Of a DNA stretch of 7,695 nucleotides, positions 1-6,779 are shown piece after piece (the first letter of the stretch is position 1; each line of letters begins with the position of its first letter). Below the pieces are notes generated by a model. That model did no database searches, had not been told where the DNA came from, and saw only the letters and a list, made by a program, of their open reading frames with translations. Both the position numbers and the translations under genes were made by a program. The DNA is from Neisseriales bacterium (lineage in GTDB: Bacteria; Pseudomonadota; Gammaproteobacteria; Burkholderiales; UBA11063): the NCBI GenBank assembly GCA_008017145.1, contig SSGY01000176.1, positions 1 to 7,695 of the forward strand, given 5' to 3'.

Positions 1-191
1 CATTTATGCATCTTAAAGGTCATTGGATATTTACTCCACTTGCCGAATATGGCTGCAAGGTTGACTTTAAACTTGATTATAAATTCAGCAACATCATCAT
101 TGAAAAAGTAATTGGTGCTGTGTTTGAATTTGTTATTAAAAATATCGTTGATAGTTTCGTTAAAAAAGCTCATGAGATTTATCGCAAATGA
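1..191 (+). CDS. ratA: RatA family protein (START/COQ10-like), 3' part only
   Basis: The 5' end lies outside the window; about 62 C-terminal residues remain, in the frame of codons starting at position 3. The residues match the end of the RatA/COQ10-type START-like fold: a GHWIFTPL strand motif (E. coli RatA has WKFTPL), a C-x-V-D-F-x-L-D-Y-x-F strand, then a long amphipathic C-terminal helix ending in AHEIYRK. E. coli RatA was described as a toxin that blocks 70S ribosome assembly. The wider family binds hydrophobic ligands such as ubiquinone, and that may be the general role. The stop codon overlaps the rnfH start (ATGA, 188-191), so the two are almost certainly co-transcribed, the usual arrangement in beta- and gammaproteobacteria. 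The family call is firm; whether it acts as a toxin or as a ubiquinone-binding protein cannot be told from this fragment. Confidence 0.88.
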   Translation, partial: FMHLKGHWIFTPLAEYGCKVDFKLDYKFSNIIIEKVIGAVFEFVIKNIVDSFVKKAHEIYRK

Positions 192-463
192 TTAAAATTG
201 AAGTTGTTTTTGCAACTAATTCCTTACAAAAAATTGTAACTCTTGAAGTTGAGCTACCCTGCTCTATTGCTGATGCTATTACACGCTCGCAAATTCAAGA
301 TTTCTTCCCTGGGTATGAATTACTTGGTTTACCAGTTGGTATTTTTGGCAAACGACAATTTAGCCCTGAGCAATATCAGCTAAAACATGGTGATCGCATC
401 GAGATATATCGCCCCCTAAATAAAACCCCAAATCAAAAAAGGCTTGAGCGTGCACGCAAATAA
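188..463 (+). CDS. rnfH: RnfH family ubiquitin-like protein
   Basis: A 91-residue protein of the RnfH/UPF0125 family, a small beta-grasp (ubiquitin-like) fold. The N-terminus (IKIEVVFA) is the first strand of the fold. A central segment (LLGLPVGIFGK) matches the conserved VGI(Y/F) region, and the C-terminal hallmark HGDRIEIYRPL is present at about residues 67-77, followed by a basic tail. Length is normal for the family. The ATG overlaps the ratA stop (ATGA), which supports this start and translational coupling. Family members are named for occasional linkage to rnf electron-transport genes, but most, like this one, sit next to ratA; the biochemical role is not established. The ratA-rnfH pair has been discussed as a toxin-antitoxin module, but evidence that RnfH is an antitoxin is weak. 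Family assignment is confident, function is not. Confidence 0.9.
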   Translation: MIKIEVVFATNSLQKIVTLEVELPCSIADAITRSQIQDFFPGYELLGLPVGIFGKRQFSPEQYQLKHGDRIEIYRPLNKTPNQKRLERARK

Positions 464-1892
464 AATTAAATTTATCACTACACTACTACTCTTAATCACT
501 CCCTGCTTCGCTGTACCCCAAATTCTACCCACAATCCCCAATGCATTAAAAAATAAAGTTGCTGTTAGTGTAATTGATAGCACGAATGCAGATATTATTT
601 ATCAGTACCGTGAATCAACTCCAATGCTTTTAGCCTCAAACATGAAGCTATTAACCAGTTATGCTGCATTACAGAACCTTGGGGCTAATTTTACATGGAA
701 AACAACGCTTAGTTATAGTGGCAAAGTTAAACAAGATAATTTGGATGGTAATCTCTATCTAATTGGTGGTGGTGACCCGATGTTAACCACTCAATCGGTG
801 ACTAATCTGTTTATGACTTTAAAGCATAATGGGATTAATACTATTCAAGGGAATTTAATTTTAGATACTCATATCTTTAACCAAAATGTCCCGAGTAGTG
901 AACTCTATCCTGAGCCATATGCCAGTTACTCAGTTGATCCAAAATCTCTAATCATCGATGAGAATATCTCTACTCTAGCTTTACACATTAAAGCCAATAA
1001 GATCACATTTGATACCTATCGTAGTGGCAAATTAAAGTTCGATAACCAATTGAAATTAATTAATGCTAAATTTGCTTGTAATGATTTAAGTGATTATGTC
1101 AACATCAATAAATCACGGGCTTCTGCTTCAAAATCTAAAAAGCAGAAAACTAGTGATTTTGTTTTAACTGGCAATATACCAGCTAGCTGTGATGGAAAAA
1201 ATATTAATTTCTATCTCTTAGACACTAATCAATACAATCGACAACTGGTTGCGTTGATTTTGAAACAGCAGCACATCAAGCTCAAAGGCAAAATCATTAT
1301 TGGCAATGCACCAGCCTCGACGATACCTATTGCAGAGATAACCTCCCAACCTTTGGCGCAAACGATGTGGCAGATGAACAAACAAAGCAATAATCTCTAT
1401 GCCAAGAGCATGCTACTTTCCCTAGGTGCATATCGCTCAACCAATGATGCTACATATGAAAATGCTAAAAACATCTACTATCAGACATTCAAGCAAAACC
1501 TAAATTTCCCAGAGCTTAAAGTAGAAAATGGTAGCGGACTATCGCGCTATGAGCAACTATCTGCCGCACATATGACAACATTGCTCTATACGATGTATCA
1601 TGATAAAGAATCCAGTAATTTCATTAACAGCCTCCCAACACCCGGTGAATCAGGTACTCTACAAACCGAATTTGCTAGATATAAAACCCAGCTTCATGCC
1701 AAAACTGGTTCACTGTCTGACACCAAGGCTTACTCTGGCTACTTCTATGCCCGCAATGGTCATGTTTACGCTATTTCATTTTTAGCAAATGGAATTAGTC
1801 GTGGCGATATTGGTAAAACTGAGCTACAGACATTTAAACAGTTTTTTGCCGATAGCTTGGAGTCTTTAAATATGATCGAAAGCAAAAACTAA
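450..1892 (+). CDS. dacB: D-alanyl-D-alanine carboxypeptidase/endopeptidase (PBP4, S13 family)
   Basis: A periplasmic class C low-molecular-weight penicillin-binding protein that trims peptidoglycan stem peptides and cuts D-Ala-meso-DAP cross-links. All three active-site motifs are present (numbering from GTG 450): SNMK at about 63-66 (nucleophile Ser63), SNN at about 313-315, and KTG at about 418-420. S13-family motifs GGGDP (about 107-111) and NGSGLSR (about 360-366) are also present. The N-terminus is a signal peptide: basic start, a hydrophobic TTLLLLITP core, likely cut after CFA. The 480-residue length is close to E. coli PBP4 (477). I chose GTG at 450 because AAGG at 439-442 lies 7 bases upstream. 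An in-frame TTG at 444 would add two residues but sits only 1 base after that motif. The start overlaps rnfH by 14 bases, implying translational coupling. No terminator is evident after the stop. Confidence 0.93.
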   Translation: MHANKIKFITTLLLLITPCFAVPQILPTIPNALKNKVAVSVIDSTNADIIYQYRESTPMLLASNMKLLTSYAALQNLGANFTWKTTLSYSGKVKQDNLDGNLYLIGGGDPMLTTQSVTNLFMTLKHNGINTIQGNLILDTHIFNQNVPSSELYPEPYASYSVDPKSLIIDENISTLALHIKANKITFDTYRSGKLKFDNQLKLINAKFACNDLSDYVNINKSRASASKSKKQKTSDFVLTGNIPASCDGKNINFYLLDTNQYNRQLVALILKQQHIKLKGKIIIGNAPASTIPIAEITSQPLAQTMWQMNKQSNNLYAKSMLLSLGAYRSTNDATYENAKNIYYQTFKQNLNFPELKVENGSGLSRYEQLSAAHMTTLLYTMYHDKESSNFINSLPTPGESGTLQTEFARYKTQLHAKTGSLSDTKAYSGYFYARNGHVYAISFLANGISRGDIGKTELQTFKQFFADSLESLNMIESKN

Positions 1893-1978
1893 TCACGATA
1901 GATACAGATTAAAACACGAGCGCATGGAATAACTTACCAGAATAATTAGTGGTTTTATTAACTTAACTATTTTTAGAT

Positions 1979-1982
1979 GAGG
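1979..1982 (+). promoter_or_regulatory. Ribosome binding site of cas9
   Basis: GAGG lies 8 bases before the ATG at 1991 and fixes the cas9 start. The rest of the 98-base gap (1893-1990) after dacB is AT-rich. It has a weak TAATC/GATTA inverted repeat near its start with no T-run, and no promoter with two good hexamers. The nearest candidate, TTACCA at about 1934-1939 with an ATTAAC-like -10 about 17 bases on, is poor. cas9 may therefore rely on a weak promoter here or on read-through from the ratA-rnfH-dacB run. Confidence 0.7.
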
Positions 1983-1990
1983 TAATTAGT

Positions 1991-4900
1991 ATGCGCTATG
2001 TATTAGGACTTGACTTAGGAATCGCTTCAATTGGCTGGGCTATCTATGATATAGATAAATCAACTATTGAAAAATGTGGGGTTCATTTATTTGATGCCGC
2101 AGAAAACCCTAAAACTAAAGAATCGCTTGCGACACCACGACGGTTAGCACGCGGACAAAGGCGCAGAATTAGACGCCGCGCTTATCGCATGGCAAAAATA
2201 AAAGAATCTCTAATTCAATCTGGCATACTTACGCAAGATGAATTAGCCAAATTATTTAACTCTTCAGAAAAAACATCTTCTAAAACCTCGAGATATGACG
2301 TTTATGAACTACGTTACCAAGCACTTGATCACCAATTAAGCAATGCTCAATTAGCGCAAATTTTGATCCACTTAGCAAAGCATCGTGGGTTCAAATCCAA
2401 CCGTAAAAATGATAAATCGGTTGATGGTAAAATAAATAACCAACTAAAAGAAAATCATCAGCTCTTAATTGATAAATCTTACCGTTCTATTGGCGAAATG
2501 CTTTATAGAGATGATAGCTTCGCATCTAATCGCCGTAATCGCTTTGGAGAATACCGCGTAATGCTACAACGCTCGGATATTGAAGCAGAAGCCAAGTTAA
2601 TTTTAGAAAAACAGCAGCAGCTTGGCAACTCTCTAATCTCGAATGAGTTTATTGAGAACTATTTAAAAATGTTTAATTGGCAACGTGACTTTGCAAAAGC
2701 TGAAGAAATACAAAAAATGGTAGGAGTCTGTCAATTTGAAAAAGCAGAAAAGCGCGCACCAAAAGCTTGCTTCAGCAGTGAAAAATTTATTGCGTTATCA
2801 AAACTAAACAATATCTATTACGCACTTGACTCAATAGAGCATCGGCTTAGTCAATCTGAAATCAAACACATTTACGATTTAGCCATCGCACGCAAAACAA
2901 AGCCATTCAAAACATTCGCTGATATTCGTAAATCACTAAATCTACCTGATGAAGCACGTTTTAATTTTGTAAAATATAATTCCAATGATGACTTTTTGGA
3001 GTGTGAAAAAAAGGAAAAAATCAAGGAGTTAGAGTTTAAAGCTTATCATGAATTAAAAACATCCATCAGTAATCATATTGGAGACGTAACTTGGAGTAAT
3101 TTAAACAGTAACGCTGCTCTTATGGATGAAATTGCCATCTCTCTCACCTATAATAAAACGGATGAAACGATACATAAAGCATTAGCTGAATCATTTACCA
3201 AACATCCACATAATTTCCAAATAGAAGAACAGACTTTAATTATTAGTGCGTTACTTGATGACGGTATAAGCTTTGATAAAAATATTAGCCTCTCTCTAAT
3301 AGCACTAAATAAGATTATCCCATTCCTAGAATTAGGGCAACGCTATGATGAAGCGTGTGCATCGGCAGGTTACAATCATAGTGCACAACAATCACAACGA
3401 AGCATAAAATTACCAACTATTCAAGCTTTAGGTTTAGATCAAGAATTAACTAATCCAGTTGTAATCAGAGCAATTAGTCAGGTACGCAAAGTTATTAACG
3501 CAATTATTGCTATTTATGGTTCGCCATATCAAATTAACACCGAGCTAGCTCGTGACATAGGTAAAACTGCACAACAACGCAATGAAATAAGTAAATTTCA
3601 AAAAGAAAATAAAACTAATAATGAAAAAATGGTTGCACAATTTACAGAATACTTTAAGCGAGCTCCTGCCAAAGATGAGCTCACCAAGTATAAGCTGTGG
3701 AAACAACAAAATGGGCATTGTATCTATAGTGGTGAATCAATCAATTTAGATGAAATTCGCCATGGAGTGAATTTAGCACAGATTGATCATATTATTCCAT
3801 TCTCACGTAGTTTTGATGATAGTTTAAGTAATAAAGTATTATGCTTAACTGCCGAGAATCAACGCAAAGGCAATCAAACTCCCTATGAATATATTGCGGC
3901 AAATGGAAATAATGAACAAAAATGGCATAATTTCGTGGAGCGTTGCGAGAACTTACTCAAACATGGTAAACAAGCAGGATTTAGCTATAAAAAATATCAA
4001 TTATTACTTACTAAAAAGTTTGACCAAGACAAATTTATTGAGCGCAACTTAAATGATACTCGTTATATCTCTAGTTTTTGCAAAAATTATCTAGAACATA
4101 ATTTACATTTTGCTGAGTTGGGTGATAAAAATAAGCGACGTGTACGAGTATTAACTGGGCAAGCTACCGCATTTATTCGCTCACATTGGGGGTTAGCGAA
4201 ATCACGAGAGGAAAATGATCTTCATCATGCACAAGATGCTTGCGTGATTGCTGCTGTGACCACCAGCATACAGCAAAAAATTACTGCTTTTATGCAGGCA
4301 AAAAGCTATGGTAAAAATCAAGATGCTACTTATACCGACCCAGAAAGTGGTGAAGTATTTGATAGGTTCCCGATGCCAAATATTAACTTCAGAACTGAGA
4401 TTTTATTGAAAGTTAATCAAGTGTTTGTCTCACGAATGCCCAAGCGCTCCGTAACGGGACAGGTACACTTAGATACAATACGCTCTAAAAAATATGTTGA
4501 TAATCCAGTCGCAGAATATAACAATGGTAAACCATTTTCGACGATTAACAAATCTCTTTACCCTAAAACTAAAAATGATTATTATTTAAAGTTGGATAAA
4601 AACGGTGATATTGTAGATTTATGTCCAACTTACAAACAGCATAACCCTAATATCTATAAACTACTAAAAGAACGTCTCGAAAAATATGATAATGATGCAA
4701 AAAAAGCTTTTGCTGAGCCATTATTTGCCCCACGTAAAGATGGAACACCAAGCGAGAATCAAATTAAAACAGTCAAAGTAATTCAGGCACAAAATACAGG
4801 AGTTGAGGTAAATCAAGGAATAGCCGATAATGGAGGTATGATTAGAATTGATATATTTACTAAAGGGGGTAAAAATTATATTGTACCAGTTTACTTATCG

Positions 4901-5245
4901 GATGTAATCAAAGATAAATTACCTGATCGAGCTATTTTACAAAGTAAGCCAGAAAAGGAATGGACAATTATTGATGAGACCTACACTTTTTGCTTTGGTC
5001 TTTATCCAAATGATCTAATTAAAATAATCACTAAAAAAGAAACCTACTTTGGTTATTATCGTGGTACCGATCGAGCAACAGGAGCACTAATAATATTGAT
5101 TCATGATGGCTCAAAGGAAATTCGCGGTATTGGAGTTAAAGTACATACGGCTTTAGAAAAATATCAAGTCGACGTTCTTGGTAATATTAGCAAAATAGAT
5201 GCTGAAGCACGTCTTGATTTTAGTCAAATGAAACCTCAAAAATGA
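1991..5245 (+). CDS. cas9: Type II-C CRISPR RNA-guided endonuclease Cas9
   Basis: The effector nuclease: with a crRNA:tracrRNA duplex it cuts both strands of matching DNA. Its 1084 residues compare with 1082 in N. meningitidis 8013. Order of parts: RuvC-I (LGLDLGIASIGWA, Asp8); Arg-rich bridge helix (about 49-72, RRLARGQRRRIRRRAYRM); alpha-helical REC lobe (about 75-490); RuvC-II (INTELARD, Glu518); HNH (about 570-635, with GHCIYSGESINL, then Asp599-His600 in IDHIIPFSRSFDD, and N-x-x-K-G-N); RuvC-III (ENDLHHAQDA, His746 and Asp749); wedge and PAM-interacting region (about 811-1084). All catalytic residues are intact, so it should be active. The C-terminus aligns by eye with Neisseria-type II-C Cas9 (LPDRAILQ, YPNDLIKIITKK, FGYYRG, EKYQVDVLG). 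The PAM-reading loop differs: Asp1027 in TDRATG where strain 8013 has His1024 in CHRGTG. The stop shares ATGA with cas1. Target PAM cannot be read from sequence alone. Confidence 0.98.
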   Translation: MRYVLGLDLGIASIGWAIYDIDKSTIEKCGVHLFDAAENPKTKESLATPRRLARGQRRRIRRRAYRMAKIKESLIQSGILTQDELAKLFNSSEKTSSKTSRYDVYELRYQALDHQLSNAQLAQILIHLAKHRGFKSNRKNDKSVDGKINNQLKENHQLLIDKSYRSIGEMLYRDDSFASNRRNRFGEYRVMLQRSDIEAEAKLILEKQQQLGNSLISNEFIENYLKMFNWQRDFAKAEEIQKMVGVCQFEKAEKRAPKACFSSEKFIALSKLNNIYYALDSIEHRLSQSEIKHIYDLAIARKTKPFKTFADIRKSLNLPDEARFNFVKYNSNDDFLECEKKEKIKELEFKAYHELKTSISNHIGDVTWSNLNSNAALMDEIAISLTYNKTDETIHKALAESFTKHPHNFQIEEQTLIISALLDDGISFDKNISLSLIALNKIIPFLELGQRYDEACASAGYNHSAQQSQRSIKLPTIQALGLDQELTNPVVIRAISQVRKVINAIIAIYGSPYQINTELARDIGKTAQQRNEISKFQKENKTNNEKMVAQFTEYFKRAPAKDELTKYKLWKQQNGHCIYSGESINLDEIRHGVNLAQIDHIIPFSRSFDDSLSNKVLCLTAENQRKGNQTPYEYIAANGNNEQKWHNFVERCENLLKHGKQAGFSYKKYQLLLTKKFDQDKFIERNLNDTRYISSFCKNYLEHNLHFAELGDKNKRRVRVLTGQATAFIRSHWGLAKSREENDLHHAQDACVIAAVTTSIQQKITAFMQAKSYGKNQDATYTDPESGEVFDRFPMPNINFRTEILLKVNQVFVSRMPKRSVTGQVHLDTIRSKKYVDNPVAEYNNGKPFSTINKSLYPKTKNDYYLKLDKNGDIVDLCPTYKQHNPNIYKLLKERLEKYDNDAKKAFAEPLFAPRKDGTPSENQIKTVKVIQAQNTGVEVNQGIADNGGMIRIDIFTKGGKNYIVPVYLSDVIKDKLPDRAILQSKPEKEWTIIDETYTFCFGLYPNDLIKIITKKETYFGYYRGTDRATGALIILIHDGSKEIRGIGVKVHTALEKYQVDVLGNISKIDAEARLDFSQMKPQK

Positions 5246-6189
5246 CATTTCGCTGCGTAATGATTAGTAAGCCTAGTTATTTGCAAGTTGCCAAATCGCA
5301 ACTGCAGATAACTCAAGGGCAAGATAAGTTTACAGTTGCACTTGAAGATATTGCGTGTCTTATAATCAATCACTATGCGATTAGTTTAACCGTAAGCTTA
5401 TTAAGCAAATGTGCAGAAAATAATATTGTCGTGATTAGCTGTGATAAAACGCATCTTCCCAATGGTATATTCCACAGTTATTTACCACACTCACGACAAA
5501 ATTTAGTACTACAAATGCAGCTAAATCTGTCACAGCCGTTTAAAAAGCGCTTATGGCAAAGCGTAATCGAACAAAAAATCACGAATCAGGCTGCAAGCTT
5601 AGAACGTGTTTTTTCTTTAAGCCCTAACATCGCTAAATTAACTCATTTAGCACATACGGTGTTATCTGGTGATAAAAACAACAACGAGGCTCAGGCAAGT
5701 AGAATTTATTTCCCAAGTATTTTTGGGGACGACTTCATCCGCATTAACAAAAATCGCATGACTGTAGCTAACGATGATTATCTGAATATCAATGGATTGC
5801 TCAATTATGCTTATACAATTATCCGTAGCTTAATTTGTAGGAGTCTAGTTGGATATGGATTATTGCCAACGTTGGGAATCTTTCATAATAATCAACTCAA
5901 TGCATTTAATTTGGCAGATGATTTCATTGAACCTTATCGCCCATACATTGACTGGTATGTCTATACCTTAGTTGAAACCGCTCAGACCTTGGAGTTATCA
6001 ACCGAAATCAAAGCACAATTAGTTGATATTCTTAATCATATTGTCGTCATTGATAATAAACTTACTACACTACTTAATTCGATTGATATCATGATAAAAA
6101 GCTTCATCAGTTGTATCAATGATAACAATTTTCAATTAATAAAACTGCCATCATTACCAGCATGGATTGAACGCAGCAATATGGATTAA
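5242..6189 (+). CDS. cas1: CRISPR adaptation endonuclease/integrase Cas1 (type II)
   Basis: The 315-residue integrase subunit that, as a complex with Cas2, inserts new spacers at the array. Length is typical of type II Cas1. The start MTFRCVMISKPSYL matches the family's usual opening, M-x-(W/F)-R-x-V-x-I-x-x-P, and its ATG overlaps the cas9 stop (ATGA), so this start is preferred over the internal ATG (Met7). The N-terminal beta-domain ends near residue 80; the rest is the helical catalytic domain. Metal-binding residues are visible: Glu149 in NNEAQASRIYFPSIFG, His215 in LPTLGIFHNNQLNAF, and the acidic cluster LADDFIEPYRP (Asp226, Asp227, Glu230). The more common form of the His motif is LGIHH; here Phe replaces the first His while the second is kept. 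I see no disruption, so adaptation is probably functional. Confidence 0.97.
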   Translation: MTFRCVMISKPSYLQVAKSQLQITQGQDKFTVALEDIACLIINHYAISLTVSLLSKCAENNIVVISCDKTHLPNGIFHSYLPHSRQNLVLQMQLNLSQPFKKRLWQSVIEQKITNQAASLERVFSLSPNIAKLTHLAHTVLSGDKNNNEAQASRIYFPSIFGDDFIRINKNRMTVANDDYLNINGLLNYAYTIIRSLICRSLVGYGLLPTLGIFHNNQLNAFNLADDFIEPYRPYIDWYVYTLVETAQTLELSTEIKAQLVDILNHIVVIDNKLTTLLNSIDIMIKSFISCINDNNFQLIKLPSLPAWIERSNMD

Positions 6190-6193
6190 TAAA

Positions 6194-6526
6194 ATGTTTT
6201 CTGAGATTAGATGGATGAGATTAATCGTGTTTTATGATTTGCCAGTTAGCACCAAAAGACTACGCCAAGTATACCAACGCTTTCATAACTACTTACTTAA
6301 AGAAGGTTATGATATGTTACAATACTCAGTCTATTGTAGGCTTTGCAATGGGCACGATGCAATTGAAAAGCACATCCGTCGCATTGAAGCAAATGCTCCC
6401 GAACATGGCAATGTAAGAATCATGAAAGTTACCGAAAAACAATATAGCCAAATGTATTTCTTAGTCGGTCAACCGTCAAAACAGGAAAAGATCAATAAAG
6501 AACAAAAACAGTTGCTACTGTTTTAG
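6194..6526 (+). CDS. cas2: CRISPR adaptation protein Cas2
   Basis: A 110-residue ferredoxin-fold protein that forms the central dimer of the Cas1-Cas2 integration complex. The RLIVFYDLPV strand at about residues 9-18 carries the family's conserved Asp15. A Y-D-M-L-Q-Y-S-V-Y-C-R segment and a late YFLVGQP strand complete the fold; the tail is Lys/Gln-rich. I chose ATG 6194, 4 bases after the cas1 stop and preceded by GGAT at 6183-6186. A longer reading from TTG 6167 would overlap cas1, lacks a ribosome binding site, and adds residues outside the usual Cas2 start. The last codons (CAG TTG CTA CTG TTT TAG) double as the hairpin that appears to end the oppositely transcribed tracrRNA. No csn2 or cas4 follows, which supports subtype II-C. 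Confidence 0.95.
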   Translation: MFSEIRWMRLIVFYDLPVSTKRLRQVYQRFHNYLLKEGYDMLQYSVYCRLCNGHDAIEKHIRRIEANAPEHGNVRIMKVTEKQYSQMYFLVGQPSKQEKINKEQKQLLLF

Positions 6527-6605
6527 AAATAATTTGACAGTAAGATGTCAGCTTTACGACTTTTCGTCTTATTATAGCAAACTAACAATTTAGGTTATGT
6601 CAAAA
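6500..6605 (-). ncRNA. tracrRNA (type II-C, Neisseria/Pasteurella style)
   Basis: Read on the minus strand, the RNA starts at about 6605 with an anti-repeat (to 6571). It continues AATAAGACGAAAAGTCGTAA, then hairpin TGACA/TGTCA (6550-6535, 6-base loop), then hairpin AAAACAGT/ACTGTTTT (6524-6505, loop AGCA) and a T-rich tract to about 6500. Predicted pairing with the crRNA repeat: 8 bp at repeat positions 1-8 (first pair G-U), an internal loop at 9-12, 18 perfect pairs at 13-30, a U-G pair at 31, then 5 more. This lower stem, bulge, upper stem plan, with GCTATAATAAG leading into a short nexus stem and then CGTAAAGCT, closely resembles the Neisseria and Pasteurella tracrRNAs as I recall them (GCTACAATAAG..., CGTAACGCT). 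The RNA is needed for crRNA processing by RNase III and for Cas9 loading. Exact 5' and 3' ends are inferred. Confidence 0.85.
6501..6524 (-). terminator. Putative tracrRNA terminator inside the cas2 3' end
   Basis: A perfect 8-bp inverted repeat (AAAACAGT / ACTGTTTT, 4-base loop) spans 6505-6524. On the minus strand it runs into TTTTTGTT, giving a Rho-independent shape, although the stem has only two G-C pairs. It includes the last cas2 sense codons and abuts the stop TAG (6524-6526). On the + strand it is followed by AGAAAT rather than T's, so it should work better for the tracrRNA than for the cas mRNA. It also occupies the place of the final hairpin of II-C tracrRNAs. Confidence 0.6.
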
Positions 6606-6606
6606 T
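6571..6606 (-). repeat. Anti-repeat (degenerate inverted CRISPR repeat)
   Basis: This 36-base segment aligns without gaps to the array repeat but in opposite orientation to the array. It differs at six positions (crRNA-strand numbering): position 1 (G to A), 9-12 (TCGT to AAAC) and 31 (T to C). Positions 2-8, 13-30 and 32-36 are identical. It forms the 5' part of the tracrRNA. The clustered differences at 9-12 create the internal loop of the crRNA:tracrRNA duplex, while the change at 31 still allows a U-G pair. Confidence 0.92.
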
Positions 6607-6704
6607 TTTATATTATATAAGAGTAAATTTAAATACAATACGACCAATTTTAAAAATAAAATTCAGCAATTAAAGTAATTTTATCAATTAGTTACTTGAT
6701 AAGC
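6607..6704. other. AT-rich spacer between tracrRNA and first repeat
   Basis: There is no ORF here. The stretch carries the tracrRNA promoter and, next to repeat 1, an inverted repeat TTATCAA (6681-6687) / TTGATAA (6696-6702) with an 8-base loop. Because crRNAs are read from the minus strand, this is the 3' (downstream) flank of the array in transcription terms. It could act as a weak transcript end or as a site recognised during spacer integration. Which end of the array acquires spacers cannot be told from this window. Confidence 0.5.
6612..6638 (-). promoter_or_regulatory. Putative tracrRNA promoter
   Basis: On the minus strand there is a perfect -10, TATAAT (6617-6612), with a candidate -35, TTGTAT (6638-6633), 15 bases upstream. 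Moving the -10 to the overlapping TAATAT gives a 17-base spacer. Transcription would begin around 6605, at the 5' end of the anti-repeat, which is where a compact tracrRNA should start. The match is by eye in AT-rich DNA, but the position makes it credible. Confidence 0.6.
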
Positions 6705-6770
6705 ATTTTAACATAACCTAAATTGTTAACGAGCTATAACAGTAACTAGTTCAATAAGAGTTACGACAGG

Positions 6771-6779
6771 ATTTTAACA
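6771..6779 (-). promoter_or_regulatory. Repeat-embedded extended -10 promoter (one of 15)
   Basis: The minus-strand 3' end of each repeat reads TGTTAAAAT, an extended -10 (TG-N-TAAAAT) ending on the last repeat base. The same element recurs every 66 bases, from 6705-6713 to 7629-7637; this entry is repeat 2, which would drive spacer 1. Starting about 6-7 bases downstream would give crRNAs with about 24 guide bases from each 30-base spacer. Repeat-internal promoters of this kind are known in N. meningitidis (TGCTACAAT) and C. jejuni (TGGTAAAAT). No good -35 is visible within the repeat. Confidence 0.65.

Noticed and set aside
1600..1785. Small + strand ORF inside dacB
   Set aside because: It lies in another frame of a clearly functional dacB, has no recognisable domain, and spans the KTG motif region of the real gene.
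1..1892. Signs of a mobile element carrying the CRISPR locus
   Set aside because: No transposase, integrase, tRNA or flanking direct repeats are visible on this side; the other side is not in the window.
1893..1990. Terminator or new small RNA between dacB and cas9
   Set aside because: Only a weak 5-bp inverted repeat without a T-run is visible, and there is no clear promoter.
6167..6193. TTG start giving a 119-residue Cas2
   Set aside because: It lacks a ribosome binding site, overlaps cas1 and adds residues not usual for Cas2; ATG 6194 fits better.
6234..6416. Small + strand ORF inside cas2
   Set aside because: It is a shadow frame of cas2 with no domain or ribosome binding site.
6571..6606. 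Degenerate segment as a decayed terminal repeat of the array
   Set aside because: It is inverted relative to the array, its mismatches cluster where II-C duplexes have an internal loop, and it is followed by a nexus and hairpins, so it is an anti-repeat.
6741..6770. Resemblance of spacer 1 (AGTAACTA...) to the flank near 6687-6694 on the minus strand, as a self-targeting spacer
   Set aside because: Only about 8 contiguous bases match in AT-rich DNA, far too little for targeting.
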